Assembly (NCBI GenBank): GCA_947568835.1
Contig: OX387607.1
Location: forward strand, 16,109,701-16,173,700
DNA from: Protonemura montana
Lineage: Eukaryota > Arthropoda > Insecta > Plecoptera > Nemouridae
Length of the DNA: 64,000 bases
Direction: 5' to 3'
The position numbers and the translations under genes were made by a program. Below, piece by piece: positions 1 through 12,759 of the stretch. The notes under the pieces were generated by a model, which was not told the origin of the DNA, ran no database searches, and saw nothing but the letters and a program-made list of their open reading frames with translations. Each line of letters starts with the position of its first letter. The stretch's first letter is position 1.

Positions 1-850
1 TAAATTTAGCTTCCCCCCCGCCTCATAAATATAACCCAACGCAAGGTGCAGTCATATTTTAACTTGCGGGTTAAAGTTATGCCAAGAAACTATTATGACG
101 TCGAGTTTAGTGGATTAAATTCTTGTTTATCGGTTGAATTAGTTTAATATGAGATTAAAATAGGATTAAATAAAATGTCAAAATGTTATTTTTACAAAGC
201 TGGGCCGCGGCTTGAGAGTATTTGAGATGGAAAAAAGCGCGGCATGTGTATGCGCTATAGCAAAGCTTGTAAATCAAATCGAAAATATATATCCCTGTTA
301 AAAAAAGCACATAATTCTGTTTCACTTAGTTGAAAACATATCTAACGTCGTCTTCTTGCCCGAGTAATAGCGCTATTAGCTCGGTAGCTATGTGCCTGTA
401 CCCCACCGCTTGGATGTGATAAATAGCAAGGGTTTTTTTTCTGCCAAATGTTGGAATTGATGGACTCATGTACCATATGGTGGGCCATGACGACTTGTTT
501 CCGTTTTCACGTCTCCGAAATGTGTTAGTTGTTAAATAGATTCCCAATTTGGTCGCATATTTTAATTGTCTGCGTTGTTGTGGTTCGCATTTTAAAGTTA
601 ACCATCTTCGAGACCTCGCCGTTGTATGTAATTAGCAAAGAAAGCAATGAGCATAAAATTTTGCTCGTAACATACTCTGGAAGTTTAATTAGATTCAGGT
701 GTTTGGAGCGAACCAACTTTTCACGAGGTAGGAACAGCAATCGAGTGAGAGATCTAAAATCTAAACTTTTTTTAAAATCTAATCTAATCAATCTTCTAAA
801 GTGATATTTGAAATAATTTTAGATAAAGTAGACGTGATTCTAAGACCGTG
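1..850. other. AT-rich intergenic, nothing recognised
   Basis: Short open frames occur on both strands, but none has a recognisable domain, splice context or family resemblance. I see no RNA gene or tandem repeat here. Confidence 0.5.
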
Positions 851-955
851 GTTCGGTTCATCATCATCCTCATCATCATCCACTCATTCAACGACGCCAT
901 AAGAGCAGTGACGCATGGCCCGTAGTCAAAACATTGCGTCGTTAAACGCAACAAA
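851..955 (+). repeat. 5'-truncated 3' end of a 5S-derived SINE
   Basis: The segment matches the 3' body of the SINEs at 1886-2499 and 6024-6544. It has the CATCATCATCC run, then a stretch corresponding to 'gacgccat.aga.cagtg.cgcatg', then the terminal 'gcgtcgttaaac' motif. The 5S-like head and the 91-bp units are missing, as expected of a 5'-truncated, LINE-mobilised copy. It is diverged, so probably old. Confidence 0.65.
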
Positions 956-1010
956 TCAATTAATCATTTCACCACAGAGATGCTATCTTTGATAGCCAAA
1001 AATCCCTCAA

Positions 1011-1268
1011 GATGGTTCAAAGACTCATGTCTACTTGATGTAAACTTAGCACTAGTTTTAACAAAAACTATTTCAACTGGGTTTTGAATGCTAAGTGAAG
1101 AACAACTAAATTTCCCAACGTTTCGTAACTTGTACCTGTTACTTCTTTAAGGGTTCAAGGACTGCTTTTACTCTTGATAAAGTAACAGGTACAAGTTACG
1201 AAACGTCGGGCAATTCAGTTGTTCTTCACTTAGCATTCAAAACCCAGTTGAAATAGTTTTTGTAAAAA
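1011..1268. repeat. REP-A foldback copy (two inverted arms)
   Basis: A roughly 90-bp arm (about 1054-1141) is followed after about 30 bp by its diverged reverse complement (about 1173-1268). Diagnostic words are 'aactatttcaactgggttt', 'gaatgctaagtgaagaac' and 'cccaacgtttcgtaac'. The same sequence recurs at 3471, 26285, 42236, 44440, 46194 and 62525. The paired arms could form a long hairpin. I recognise no transposase or coding capacity. It could be a MITE or foldback element, or two nested insertions of one repeat in opposite orientation. Confidence 0.7.
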
Positions 1269-1885
1269 TAATCCCTTTACTTTCGACCAGTTAAGTAATT
1301 ACTAAAATCCATCCCCATGTCCTTCTCATGTAAAATCCACATCCCTTCAGCTAACTATGTAATGGTTGACTAAAATTACGCACACCCACACTTAAAACGC
1401 ACGATATTTCACGCACACAAATGGCGTGAAACGGGAAATGACACAAGCAAAGATCGCTCCTCTGATTTTCTTGGGGTTGTTTTATGATTGGTGGTTTCTA
1501 GAGACATGCCGTAAACCAACATTATGTTTGGTGTAATTGACACCCGTCTCTCTCTTGACTCTCCGTCTGTCGGCCACATGCTCGTCTATGTCAACTAAAT
1601 ATGGCGAGAGCCAAGAAAAAAGAAAAGGGGCCTAAGGTGCTAATTGGAAAGTTTAGACAGGACAGACATGTCGCTAGTCAAAAACTAAACGCAGAGTAAT
1701 TTCTCTAGCAAGTAGATAATTAACGTTTTGTTGGTTGGGAAGTAAAAAATAAGTCGTTGACAATTCTAGCCTCAATTGTGTTGAGTGAGGTTTGCGTCGA
1801 ACGGAATTAGAATGTCGCTGTCGTCGTCATCGATTTGTTGGGCGGACCTTCTGTGAGTGGAGGTGCCGGTTTCATGCCACTTCAA
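1269..1885. other. Intergenic, nothing recognised
   Basis: No gene-like signal seen. The last 12 bases (1874-1885, atgccacttcaa) are the left target-site duplication of the adjacent SINE. Confidence 0.5.
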
Positions 1886-2499
1886 TTATTATTATTATTA
1901 TTTGTGGTGTTTAACGATGCACTGTTTTGACGGCTGGTCATGCGGCACTGGTCTAATGGCGTCGGTGAATGAGTGGATGATGATGAGCCTAACCTAGCCT
2001 AGAAGAGAGGAGGGGAAACCCGGTGTCGGCACGTAGCCTACTCCTGTCGAAGACCAAGGGGACCATCGGCTTAACGTCCCTTCCGAAGGACGGTACAACT
2101 CGAACAACAGGATTCCTCCACAAATCCATGCTGTCGAGAGGTTGATAAGCAAGGCGAATGAAGTTGCTGTACTAACTTTCATCCCTCCAACCTCTCTCCC
2201 GAACAGAACTGGTCATGTTTTTGATGGTCACCCATTCAATACCTGACTCAGCGCAGTTTTGCTTAACTTTCATCCCTCCAACCTCTCTCCCGAACAGAAC
2301 TGGTCATGTGTATGATGGTCATCCATCCAATACCTGACTCAGCGCAGTGTTGCTTAACTCTTATCCCTCCAACCTCTCTCCCGAACAGAACTGGTCATGT
2401 GTATGATGGTCACCCATTCGATACCTGACTCAGCGCAGTGTTGCTTAACTTTTGTGATCTAACGAGAACCGGTGTTTCTAACACGACAAACCGTTCGGT
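1886..2499 (-). mobile_element. Full-length 5S rRNA-derived SINE, three 91-bp units
   Basis: Read on the - strand, the element starts at 2499 with ACCGAACGG and a 5S rRNA-like head. The 5S internal promoter is recognisable: box A-like 'AGTTAAGCAACACTGCG' and box C-like 'GGATG.GTGACC'. The segment from GTTAAGC to the next GTTAAGC is 91 bp and occurs three times. A unique body of about 290 bp follows, ending '...gcatcgttaaacaccaca' and an (AAT)n-type tail. The perfect 12-bp duplication atgccacttcaa at 1874-1885 and 2500-2511 fixes both ends and shows retroposition. 5S-headed SINEs (SINE3 class) are transcribed by Pol III and mobilised by a partner LINE; the TAA-type tail suggests a LINE ending in the same way. 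No LINE is in the window. Confidence 0.85.
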
Positions 2500-2511
2500 A
2501 TGCCACTTCAA

Positions 2512-3470
2512 GCTGCTTTCAAGCTGTATTTTGTTACATTGAGGTAATTGGTCGTTTTATTCACAAGCATTTTACAAATATTCTAACACAGCTAGCAATT
2601 TGTGATTTAAATTCAATATTTTTGGCTGTTACGTTAAAAAAGCATGTCACTCTGTTGGCTATTTCTTATTTTTGTCAATTTTAAAATATGATTTCAGACG
2701 ATTGTTGACTTTCTTCATATTTTAAATCTGAGTTGTATTTGCGGTCCAGCCTAACTTTATGAAGCTAGCAATTTGAATGTAGATCGAGATCCAGCTTTGC
2801 TGTTTTCAAATACTTTATTTATGACATTTGTTCGACTCTTTGCAATCGCTAGCCTCGTGTTTATTAATAATCCAGCCTCGTGTTTTCCCGACGTACTTCA
2901 AGCTGAAGAATCCAACGAAAGGAGGAGGCGCTCATTAGGAGACTATTATTTCAACCAACTTCTTGACATGTTTTGTAAAATTAATTACTTCTCTCCAAGT
3001 CGATGTCACTTTGCAGACTCGGGCCTCTCTTCGACTAATTCTCTCAGTGTCGGAAGCATTCGTGCTCCATTCCCGATTCAAATATTCAAAGTGTGGAATT
3101 TGCGTCTGTCTCTGTCATATCCGTCTTTCACCTTCAAGCTTTATCTCACTTCTGCGAGTATAAATAAGAGACAACATAGCCATTACTCGGTGCTGAACTA
3201 AACTTAGAAATCTGTAATGACAAGAGCACAAAGATGTCTGCTTTCTTTAGAAAGAAATAATGCGTTGCCCCGTTTCGTGCGACGCTTTTGACAACCCCTG
3301 GAACCAGTTGGGCATTGACACGTTTTGAAAATGGCAAAGCAATTTTAGTTAGGTATATCGCTTTGATGTACTTTATTGAAGGCAATTGTTTTAAGATTTG
3401 ACGTCTTCGAAAGATAGAATTGGCTGGAGATCTTGGACAGAGATAAATAAAATAGGTTTGTCTTCTTTAT
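2512..3470. other. Intergenic, nothing supported
   Basis: The longest open frame (2773-3201, 142 codons) begins at TTG, not ATG. It has no domain and is probably chance. No repeat recognised. Confidence 0.5.
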
Positions 3471-3606
3471 GATGGTTTTTAGACTCATGTCTACTTGATT
3501 TATCCTTAGCACTAGTTTTAAGAAAAACTATTTCAACTGGGTTTTGAATGCCAAGTAAAGGGCTACTAAATTTCCCAACGTTTCGCAACAGATACTAGTT
3601 ACTTCT
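3471..3606 (+). repeat. REP-A single copy, subfamily 'agtaaagggctac'
   Basis: One arm-length copy of the repeat at 1011-1268, running from 'gttttagactcatgtctac' to 'gatactagttacttctt'. It carries the variant 'agtaaagggctac' also seen at 26285 and 42236, where the other copies read 'agtgaagaacaac'. This defines two subfamilies. No inverted partner follows. Confidence 0.75.
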
Positions 3607-6023
3607 TGTATACTAGCTCTTCATGTTCGTGGAATCAGAATTAAATTGTCATGCATGATATTCTTTCAACGAACCCGAAGCTCTAACACGAACAAGAATT
3701 CAGAAGTAATGACTCTAATGAATAATGATACCAACCATAAATATGACACTTCACATTTCGCTGGCGCACAATTCATCATTATTAAATAATCATCGTTTAA
3801 CGTGGTTTAAGCATCATTAGCGCGTTCATCATTGCAAAGGTATCCATTTCTCCCCTTGCTAACCAAGGTTGGTCGTGTTCCTGAACGAGTCAGGTTAAAA
3901 CTACAAGATACGACCCCGCGATCACTTCCTGCTAGCATATCCTCCCGGCGACCACATGCCACTGGAAGACTAGATCGTGGCTCCTGTTGGTGTCATCCTG
4001 CTAGGTTGGGTCACCCTCTCGTCACGCTACAATAACTCAAACAACATCACACTCTGCGGTTACCGTGCCTCACTGAAATCTTAATTGGTAACACACGTCC
4101 CATCTGAAGATTGTTGCAAAGGGACGTGGTTAGGTCGACATCGAGACCCAATACCAGTTTCGCTGTTAAATTGTGTTTAAAACGCAAATTGGCAGAGATT
4201 CTTATTAAATAGCCAATCAAAAATGAATACCAAAGCTAGGAGATCGAGGTTGGAGCCTCTAGGTACATATTTTTTAAAGTATTCATAATAACGCCTATCT
4301 TGAATTTAAAATTATGTGAGTCATAGTGTATTTGAAGAGAAAATAACCGAAATTAATCAAATTTTGCAGTTGATCTTGCAATTATGCCCCTTTGAAAATT
4401 TGTCTGCACTTTGAAAAGACTGTGGCAGATTTTTGAGAGGGGAATTTGTGATAAAAAATATCTCAACGACTGAAGAAATATCTTTGTAGTGCAACAATAT
4501 TTCATTGAAGTCTGTTGGTTGATTTTTAACAATAGTCCGGGCGTTTATAAACGTTGATCATAACGAAGTGTACAGAGTGAATTGAAGACATGGTTCCATG
4601 CCACAGATCATTAGAACCCTTTGACAAGGTGGGTTTAAATTCTTCTTGTTGACACAGTAAAAGCCGCCAAGAATTCTATGCCACATTGAGAAGGGTCAGT
4701 AGGTTTAGAAGGGCGACCCATGAAGTAATCTTGCAAGTACAATGCCCAGTAATTGCCTGGCATACGTGACGTTCAATAGCCGAATTCATCAGACTATTCG
4801 AATCAATATTATTGAAAATGATGAGTGATTTCATTGATATACTTGCATCGTGGAATGACTGTACTGATATATCATTTATAATTGACTCAACAATATTTAT
4901 ATTAATTGTTCTGATGATTGATTGATTGATCAACGATTGATTCTTTGATAATAGAAAGTTAGAATCGTTATGCCGGCAAATAATGAGCTCTTATTGCGTA
5001 GTTGATATCGATTTCTTATCAGATTTATAAATACTTTTAACTTAAAAGTAAATCGAGTTACCATTTTTATAAATGTCCCGTTTGCTCAGCATACAACACG
5101 AATTGTCTGCCTAAAACACTTTCAATTTGACCACTTTAAAACGGCAAGACTCGTGCGAGCTTCACGAAAAACTCACTTCTAAATAATTTCCCCAAAGTCA
5201 ACATCCACCTGGAGTTTTGCTTTTTGAATAGAGAGAAGATCCATCAGTTGCCTCGCCTGAAAGCGAGCACTAAACTGCTCAAAGTGTTTACAAACTTGAA
5301 TAGAACCGACCACCCAAACAGGGCTGACTTCGAAAGGGAAGACACTTCGAGAAGGACCAAAATAATTCAGAAATTTCCCAAAAACCTTGACAAAGCCAAA
5401 CTAATAAAGGGACGATTTCACCTTTCATTGTTACGACGCTGTAGAAGTAATAGCCACCAAACCAACATGGTATTGTCGCCCGACTATTGCATTGGTAGGT
5501 ACATTGTTAGGGGTTGAGCACATGCACTCGAAGAGTCATTGTTGGACTATTTACTTGCAATTCGTTTCTTTTTTATAAGCACACTCAATAAAGTATTTTC
5601 TTCTTCAAGTAAATCCATGGTGTGTCTCTTTGGAAAGGTGTATTGCTATTTCTATGACAAGCCACACGGCACGCTTTTCAATAACACGGCTTGAAATCCA
5701 TGGAAGTCTATTACTTTTAGCTTATACACGATAATTATTTACTGCTCTATTCAAAGTTTAGGTGAGCTTTTCAGAGAACAGTGCTTTGTAGTTTCGGGTA
5801 TCGACTGTAGTGCGCTGGAAGGTTTTATGGCATATTTTACAATTACTTTGAGATTATTTGCATTGCACTTTGAAGCCAGGTGGTCAAGATGCCAAGGAAA
5901 TGCGGTATCAGAGACATTTTTGTGAAAAAACCTGACCTATCTGCACAAAAAACTTCACGTACGATCAAGTGCGGTTGTTCAATTTATTTCTGGTTTTGCT
6001 CTAAAAAAAAGGATTCGAAACAT
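3607..6023. other. Intergenic, nothing recognised
   Basis: Open frames on both strands lack recognisable domains. One 97-codon frame (5224-5517) starts at TTG and is followed by an AATAAA at about 5587, but nothing else supports it. Confidence 0.45.
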
Positions 6024-6544
6024 AATTTGTAGTGTTTAACGACGCATTGTTTTGACATCTGGCCATGCGGCACTGGTCTAATGGCGTCCGTGAATGAGAG
6101 GATGATGATGAGGATGATGATGAACCTAACCTAGACTAGAAGGGAATAGGGGAAACCCGGTGCCGGCACGTAGCCTACTCCTGTCGAAGACCAACGGGAC
6201 CGCTGTCTTAACGTCCCTTCCGAAGGACGGTACAACGCGAACAACAAGATTCCTCCCCAAATCCATGCTGTCGAGAGGTTGATAAGCAAGGCGAGTAAAG
6301 TTGCTGTACTAACTTTCATCCCTCCAACCTCTCTCCCGAACAGAACTGGTCATGTGTATGATGGTCACCCATCCAATACCTGACCCAGCGCAGTGTTGCT
6401 TAACTTTCATCCCTACAACCTCTCTCCCGAACAGAACTGGTCATGTGTATAATGGTCACCCATCCAATACCTGACCCAGCGCAGTGTTGCTTAACTTCGG
6501 TGATCTCACGAGGACCGGTGTTTCCAACGCGCCAAACGTTCGGT
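6024..6544 (-). mobile_element. 5S rRNA-derived SINE, two 91-bp units
   Basis: Same family and orientation as 1886-2499. The 5S-like head begins at 6544 (ACCGAACG on the - strand) and has box A-like 'AAGTTAAGCAACACTGCGC' and box C-like 'GGATGGGTGACC'. Repeated boundaries at 6311, 6402 and 6493 give an exact 91-bp period and two units. The body then runs to 'cgtcgttaaacactacaaa'. I could not find a convincing target-site duplication, so the left end is approximate. Confidence 0.8.
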
Positions 6545-9500
6545 GTGTGAAAGAAACGAGATGGGTGAGTTAAAAAAAATAAAACTCAGCTTTTACATAA
6601 TCAAAGTCGAAGTCAATTTGTGAAAATATCACGTCATTAAATTTCAATTAAATGGCGTGTGATTAATTAAATCAGTAATTAATAAAGGACGCCTCGTTTG
6701 GTTTCTCAAAGAGCAAGAACACTTTAACTTTCCCTGCGTCGATAAATCTCATAGCGTCTCAGAAACTACCTCCAATGAAGCTCTCTTCAATCACGTCCAG
6801 CACAATGATTCAACGATTAATCCTCAATCAAATGCTCAATCAACTCTCTTAGAAATATTCAATTTGACACGACCGAAATTTCAAGTGTTAACAAAAAAAG
6901 GGCTCACGAAACTCCCAAACGATAAGTTACATTATATTAATTGCATAAAGAGCCTTTTCAATTTGATCGTTTCATAGTTCATTAGGTTTGTGATTGTACA
7001 GGCACATGGCATTATCAAAATCCTAGGTAATCATTCACGAGGTGGTCTCCTATAGCAGGCAATTTTCAGGATATTCCTACATAATGATAAGGACCCCGCC
7101 TTTTTGTGATAGACCTTCATTCTTATTAATTATTCAGGCATCGTATCATTAGCTAGACTATTATATGATCGCCCACTTGGCCCGCCTTGAAGATGATTCG
7201 TTGACCTGTGAATTTATTTTCTTGAATGATTAAAGCTCATTAAGATTCATTGTGTCTCTCAGAATAAAGCACGGTGTCATGCGTCTATTTAACAATTTCT
7301 ATTACAAAATATTGTACGTTGTTAATGTTAATTTGTATACAACTTTTCAGTTTGTTTGATACTTTCTTTTATTTGTATTCTTCTTTGCTGCGTCTGTCAC
7401 TCGATTCTATTATCATTGCACTCTCCCTGCATGAAGTTATCTCTGACTTACATTTGAAATACAAAAATAATATTAATTAAACAGTTTTCTTGTAAAATTT
7501 AAAAAAAGCAATCATTAGATTGAATAGTTTTAAAATTGTTTTGTTTTGAAGTTGTTTATTTAGCAAAATAAATGCTATTTACAGTACATTTTACATTTTT
7601 GTAATTTCTTAGCTTACATTTTTACTTAGATACTAACAAAATTGTCTAATTTTCTACTAAACTTAACAAAATCTTTCTCGCCTTTGATGTTTGCAGGAAG
7701 TGCATAATATTTCCTTACTCCTCTATAAAATGTACTACCATTTTCCTTGCCTTCTACACACGAATTTCTTTCTGATCTAGTATTATGTTCTTGTTCTTAA
7801 ATATTAAGGCTATTTTCTAAGTACTTAGGCATCTTGTCATGTAGGATCTTTAATATAAAAGTACATACATCTATTTCAAAATTTTCTTTAACATTTTTCC
7901 ACATTGTGATGATTCCGTATTTTCATAATTCGATGAATACAATGGTTGCCTGATCTATAAGATTTTATGGATTTAAGATCCATGGATCTTTGGATGATTC
8001 CTTGATTTTCCCCTGTTTTACACATTAATGGGTGGATATCAGACTCAAGTTAGAACAATCACACGAGAGACTCACAAAGATCCAAGGTTTTATTCAAGAA
8101 AATGAAGCAATCCACTTAATGTCATTCAAAAAGTGACCAGCCGGTACCCCGAACAAAACCAGAGGCGCCTGTCTCTTTGGTAACTCAGATGAAACTTTAC
8201 GGGTCTTCAGTTCTTGCCCCGGGCACGGTGTTGACCTGCGTAGCTGTCATGACCCCTTGACACCCATCGATAACTGCACCATGTTATTACCAGCACCCAT
8301 CGCGAAACCATCAAACCTAGAATGTGCTATTACCGCGGCCATCACGCGTTTCCCACGTGTCCCATGAGAGAATCTCGGAACCGATTCGCTTTCGTCGATT
8401 ACCCATTATTATTATTATTGCAGTTATTATCAAGCGTGGTGTTTTTTTTTTAATAACTACTTTATTAGCGATGATGATGTGAGAGTTTATCATAATTTTT
8501 CAATGATTATATATTTATGCACGCCAAATTAAAAGATATTGCTTCGATTGTTCGTAATATATGTTCACCATATATGCTATAGTCTGACAAAATATTTGGG
8601 TACGATATCTTTAATAGATATCTGATTTCCAAGTTAGGTTTCTTTCAAGCTACGCCCGAATTTAAAAAAGAAATTACATCCAAAACTTCCACCCAAAAGC
8701 GTTTAAAAAAATTATAAATTAAATCTTATAATAACTTAATTTTTTTTTGAGACCACAATGATATTTGACAAAAATTTTAAACGACTTTTTTTCAAAAAGA
8801 AGCGGCACAATTTGTGGATAGGTGGGAAAAAAAAAGTTAATGTCTTTCAATTGTGGTCACAGGTTTCCAGGTTTAATTATTATTTATTATGTGACTTATT
8901 GTACGCAATGGTGTTAACTGTGACATTTATTAGCGGCTATTACAGGGCCATTAAAGTCAGTCGATGCTTAATTTTTCAAGATGAATTCGATGCATTCTAA
9001 GCCAAGTCTATATCATGTCCAAGAAGTTCTGAGCGGGCAACATTAAATTTAATTACCTGCAGATGTAAAGGTACCGAAAACAGAACATATGGAACGAAAA
9101 AATGCTGAAAAGATCCGTAATATCTCTAGTTATTGCAGATATTTTCAAAACGATATACGCTAACAACGATATACCACTAAATAGTTAATCTTATGGCAAC
9201 AGCCTATCGTTAACAAGAAACCAAAACTCAAATAACTTACAAATTACTTCACTGACATCTCTTAGATAAATATTAATTTTCTTCCCATTGAACGCCAGGA
9301 ACGTAGGTGCCTTCTCTCTGGTAAAAGCCGACAGATTCTTGCATCTCAAAGTATATCCCCACCGAATAATACCCGGTAATCATGCGGACAATGGGAGGTA
9401 TTAAAGCACGACCATGCATTGCCCATTGCAGCACCTGGGCTCAGGTAAGTTATGATGCTTCTCGCGTGCACGTTCGACCACTCAACGTTTAGAGCTAACG

Positions 9501-12500
9501 TTTCAAACGTTTTGGAGGCTTCTTTTGATTTTACTTGGCGTCGTTCGTCTGGGCCAATGTGTTTAGATTTTCAATGCTAGAAATGGAGGTTTGTTACTTG
9601 CTATTGTAAGAAAGTGTTTACACAAATGAGCGAGTTCATTGGAAAGTTTTTTTTCTTTTTGTCCAGCGTGATTATTCTTCGTCAAGGCTTGTAAGTGATT
9701 ATTTGGAAGAAAAGGAAGAATTAGGTGCTTCTTCATTGTGAACTTTGGGTATTCAAGTCAAAGATAGTGAGGATTTGATAATATAACATGCGATCTTTGA
9801 AGAATTTACCTGATAGCGTCGAATTATTCTAGGAAAAACAAACCGCAATCACTCAAGTATACTGTAAACTGCAAAATCAGCTCTAATTTTGGAGTCAAAT
9901 ATAAACGTTCTTCGCCAAAACGAGCTCTAATTAATAGGAAAATTACACGATTCGTTCTTCTCGTCACAACAGACGACAATGTGAATGACTTTAAAGTTAA
10001 GTAAAATTGAACAATCTTTGGCTGGTAATACTCAGTAAAATATGAACTCTGCTATCAAATCTCATGATTTAGATAACTTGACTAGCCTCAATCAACGAGC
10101 AGTAAAACGTCATTTAAAAAAACGTTACGCTTAATTCGAATCCGTTCCGTTTCTGAGGATGTTTTCCCTTAGGATGCTCGAGGCGCGGGCGTTTGACCTC
10201 TGACCCCACCCAATTAAAATCTCAATCAAATGCTTTATAATTGTCAGTGACTAATTACCGTTCGTCAGCCACTAAACGGACACGACTATGATATTAATCA
10301 TATAATTTTATCACATCTCGCCCTGTTACATTTTTTTTCCACTAGCATCCAGCAAGAAATGAGCGACCCAAATGGAGATTTTATGCTGTAAATGGGGCAT
10401 AAAACATGTTTGAAAGCTTGCATAAGAAATAGTTGAAGACAACTGTATAATTTTATTGTGGCTTCCTCTGATAAAAGCCGGCAATTCATGTCAGGAAAAC
10501 TACGCACCAGCATCAGATGGTCGTGTGGTCTTACCCCATTGAAACTACAACTGTAATTCCAATTGTAATGAGATTAATCTCATTGCATTAAGGATATGCT
10601 ACAGCGATTATTTTTTATTATAATCATCTAATCCTCTCCGTCGATTCACAATGCAACATTTCGCTACAATTTCACATCTTTTGTTCACAGCTGCCGTATC
10701 GTTTAGCCTAAAAATATGATTCAAAATTCTTTGGATAGGTGCATGTGTTCTCCTACCGCCCTGTACGTTTCAATCGGTTCCAATCAATATTCTTTATGCA
10801 ATTGACCGAAGAAGAAGGGACTGTTTTTCAGCTAATGCCAAGATTGCCACGAAACGACTTGAGCTACAAACTTGAAATTAAACACTTATGTTGTTGACAC
10901 AGAAACCATGTTTTGTGCCCACGACTTTTTCGAAATTCGATTTGGTTCACACATAAATGCATTTTATATTTTTTTATCAAAATTGCTGATATCTTTTTAC
11001 GGAGTGCAAACTTCGTATAAAAACGAAGACCGAACACTAGATTATGTAAATATTTGTTTTGAAAAAAATCACGAACGCTCTATCTTTAATGAGCTAGGCG
11101 GTACACGAGCATTACCTAATTGTAAACATAGAGGTGAATCGATGCAATTCTCTGTCCAAAAACTGCTAGTTTTTCCCCTCTCGCGGCTGTCGAAGCAGCG
11201 TTATCGCATTCGAATTCCTAGCGCACGACGGAAATAGCTCGGGATTATAATAATTGCCGAGCGACTGCAGTGACTGAGCGAGCAACACATTCAATCCTTC
11301 CAGATTCAGAGGCTGCCCGAGTCTTGAGAAATATCATCGGCAAAATTTAGCGTCAACTTGTGCGGCATAATGGGATGGCAGTGGTCTGTTCAATTACTAA
11401 CTTTTTGCCTAATGTCGTCATGATACGTAAAATCCAATGAAAACGTTTGGACTTTCGGCCTGTTAGACTATTCAAATTGCCGGTCTTTCATTAGCGCCAT
11501 GTGCATACAGTTTTGGTGCTGCGTGGTTCAATAAGAAATCAATAAAAAATAGTAATAAGTATAGAAAGGGTGATTTCTTGTTCCCTGCTTTGTTGTATAT
11601 TTTCATTATTAGTTACACCGTTAATTAGTTCAATTTCTTGCACCGAGAAGTTCAGTTTGGTACAGAAAGAATATTGTCACAATGCACCTCAGAGCGATGT
11701 CATGAAGGAGTTTTCTTAGCTATAAATCGTACACGCGATATGTCCAATCTAGTCGGCTGCTTATTTCGGCAAGTAAAATGCTTGCTACTGAACTAAATTG
11801 TAATACCATATTGCAGCCCGATAAACTCGGAGGATATCGCTTATAAAAACACGTTTGGAAGTCGCTGGCAGCCTCTCATTGCATAAATTCACGATCATGA
11901 CCATGTCACATTGAAATTGTTGGGTGAGAAATTATGTCAAATCGCTAAATCTGGGGCTAGGATGTCGATCAAAAAAGATTTCCGCATAGAAAACTTCGGA
12001 AAGTAATGTGGATTGTTTCAAATTTCGGAAATCGATCAAATGATAGGTACTGTGACTTGGCGGGTGCTTATCTCAATGTTGATTTTCTTGGAATTCCCGC
12101 ATTACTAGGTTTTATAATAATATCGCCAGGCGATTACGATGGTTTGGCGAGATGGAGCACGAGCAGCCCAGTGACCTTGCTGGTTGATCACGGTAAATTG
12201 ATGCTAGAGAGGGTAGTTTCAACATTAGAACAAACATTTAAACTGATTTGAAATCAGGTCTCAGAGCCGAATGTTATGGTGCTTTAAAAAATTTCAAAAT
12301 TCAATTATTAGCATCAGATGGATTTTTGAGTTAAATGGCTCTGGTATTAGCGATTCTCGGAACATTTTTATCGCAAATCGGCTTATACATTCAGTATCAT
12401 ATGGTTCCCAATCAAATCTCCAGACGCAAAGCGAGACACCCACGTGATACACTCCCCTTGTGCCACGGTAGAAAATGTGTGGAAAGGGAAAATGCACACC

Positions 12501-12759
12501 GCGTCCCGTATTACTCCCCCGGATGCGTTTAACACTGCCCTCTATACAAGTAATGAACTAAATATTCAAAGCTATGGCGGGTTCTTAATCAGTTACAACA
12601 AAATGCCTGTCTCCACTGGCTTACATATTTACAATAAATTCCACTTCCTAATAAATCAATCGAATTAACTCATTGCTTATGAGATTATATTGGGTGTGCC
12701 ATTTGCTGACCACTCCTGGCACTTCGCGTCGATAGCGCTGCAATTTTTGTGTCACCTAC
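6545..12759. other. Long intergenic region, no gene found
   Basis: AT-rich with many short chance frames. About 8035-8430 is distinctly GC-richer, compositionally unlike its surroundings, and ends in an (ATT)n run at about 8404-8420, so it may be an unidentified retroelement fragment. Frames at 7274-7480, 8758-9000, 10872-11237 and 12006-12251 have no recognisable domain. Confidence 0.45.

Noticed and set aside
2773..3201. 142-codon frame with a hydrophobic start resembling a signal peptide
   Set aside because: Begins at TTG, lacks a recognisable domain or homologous pattern, and has no splice support.
5224..5517. 97-codon basic frame followed by AATAAA
   Set aside because: Non-ATG start and no domain; AATAAA is common by chance in AT-rich DNA.
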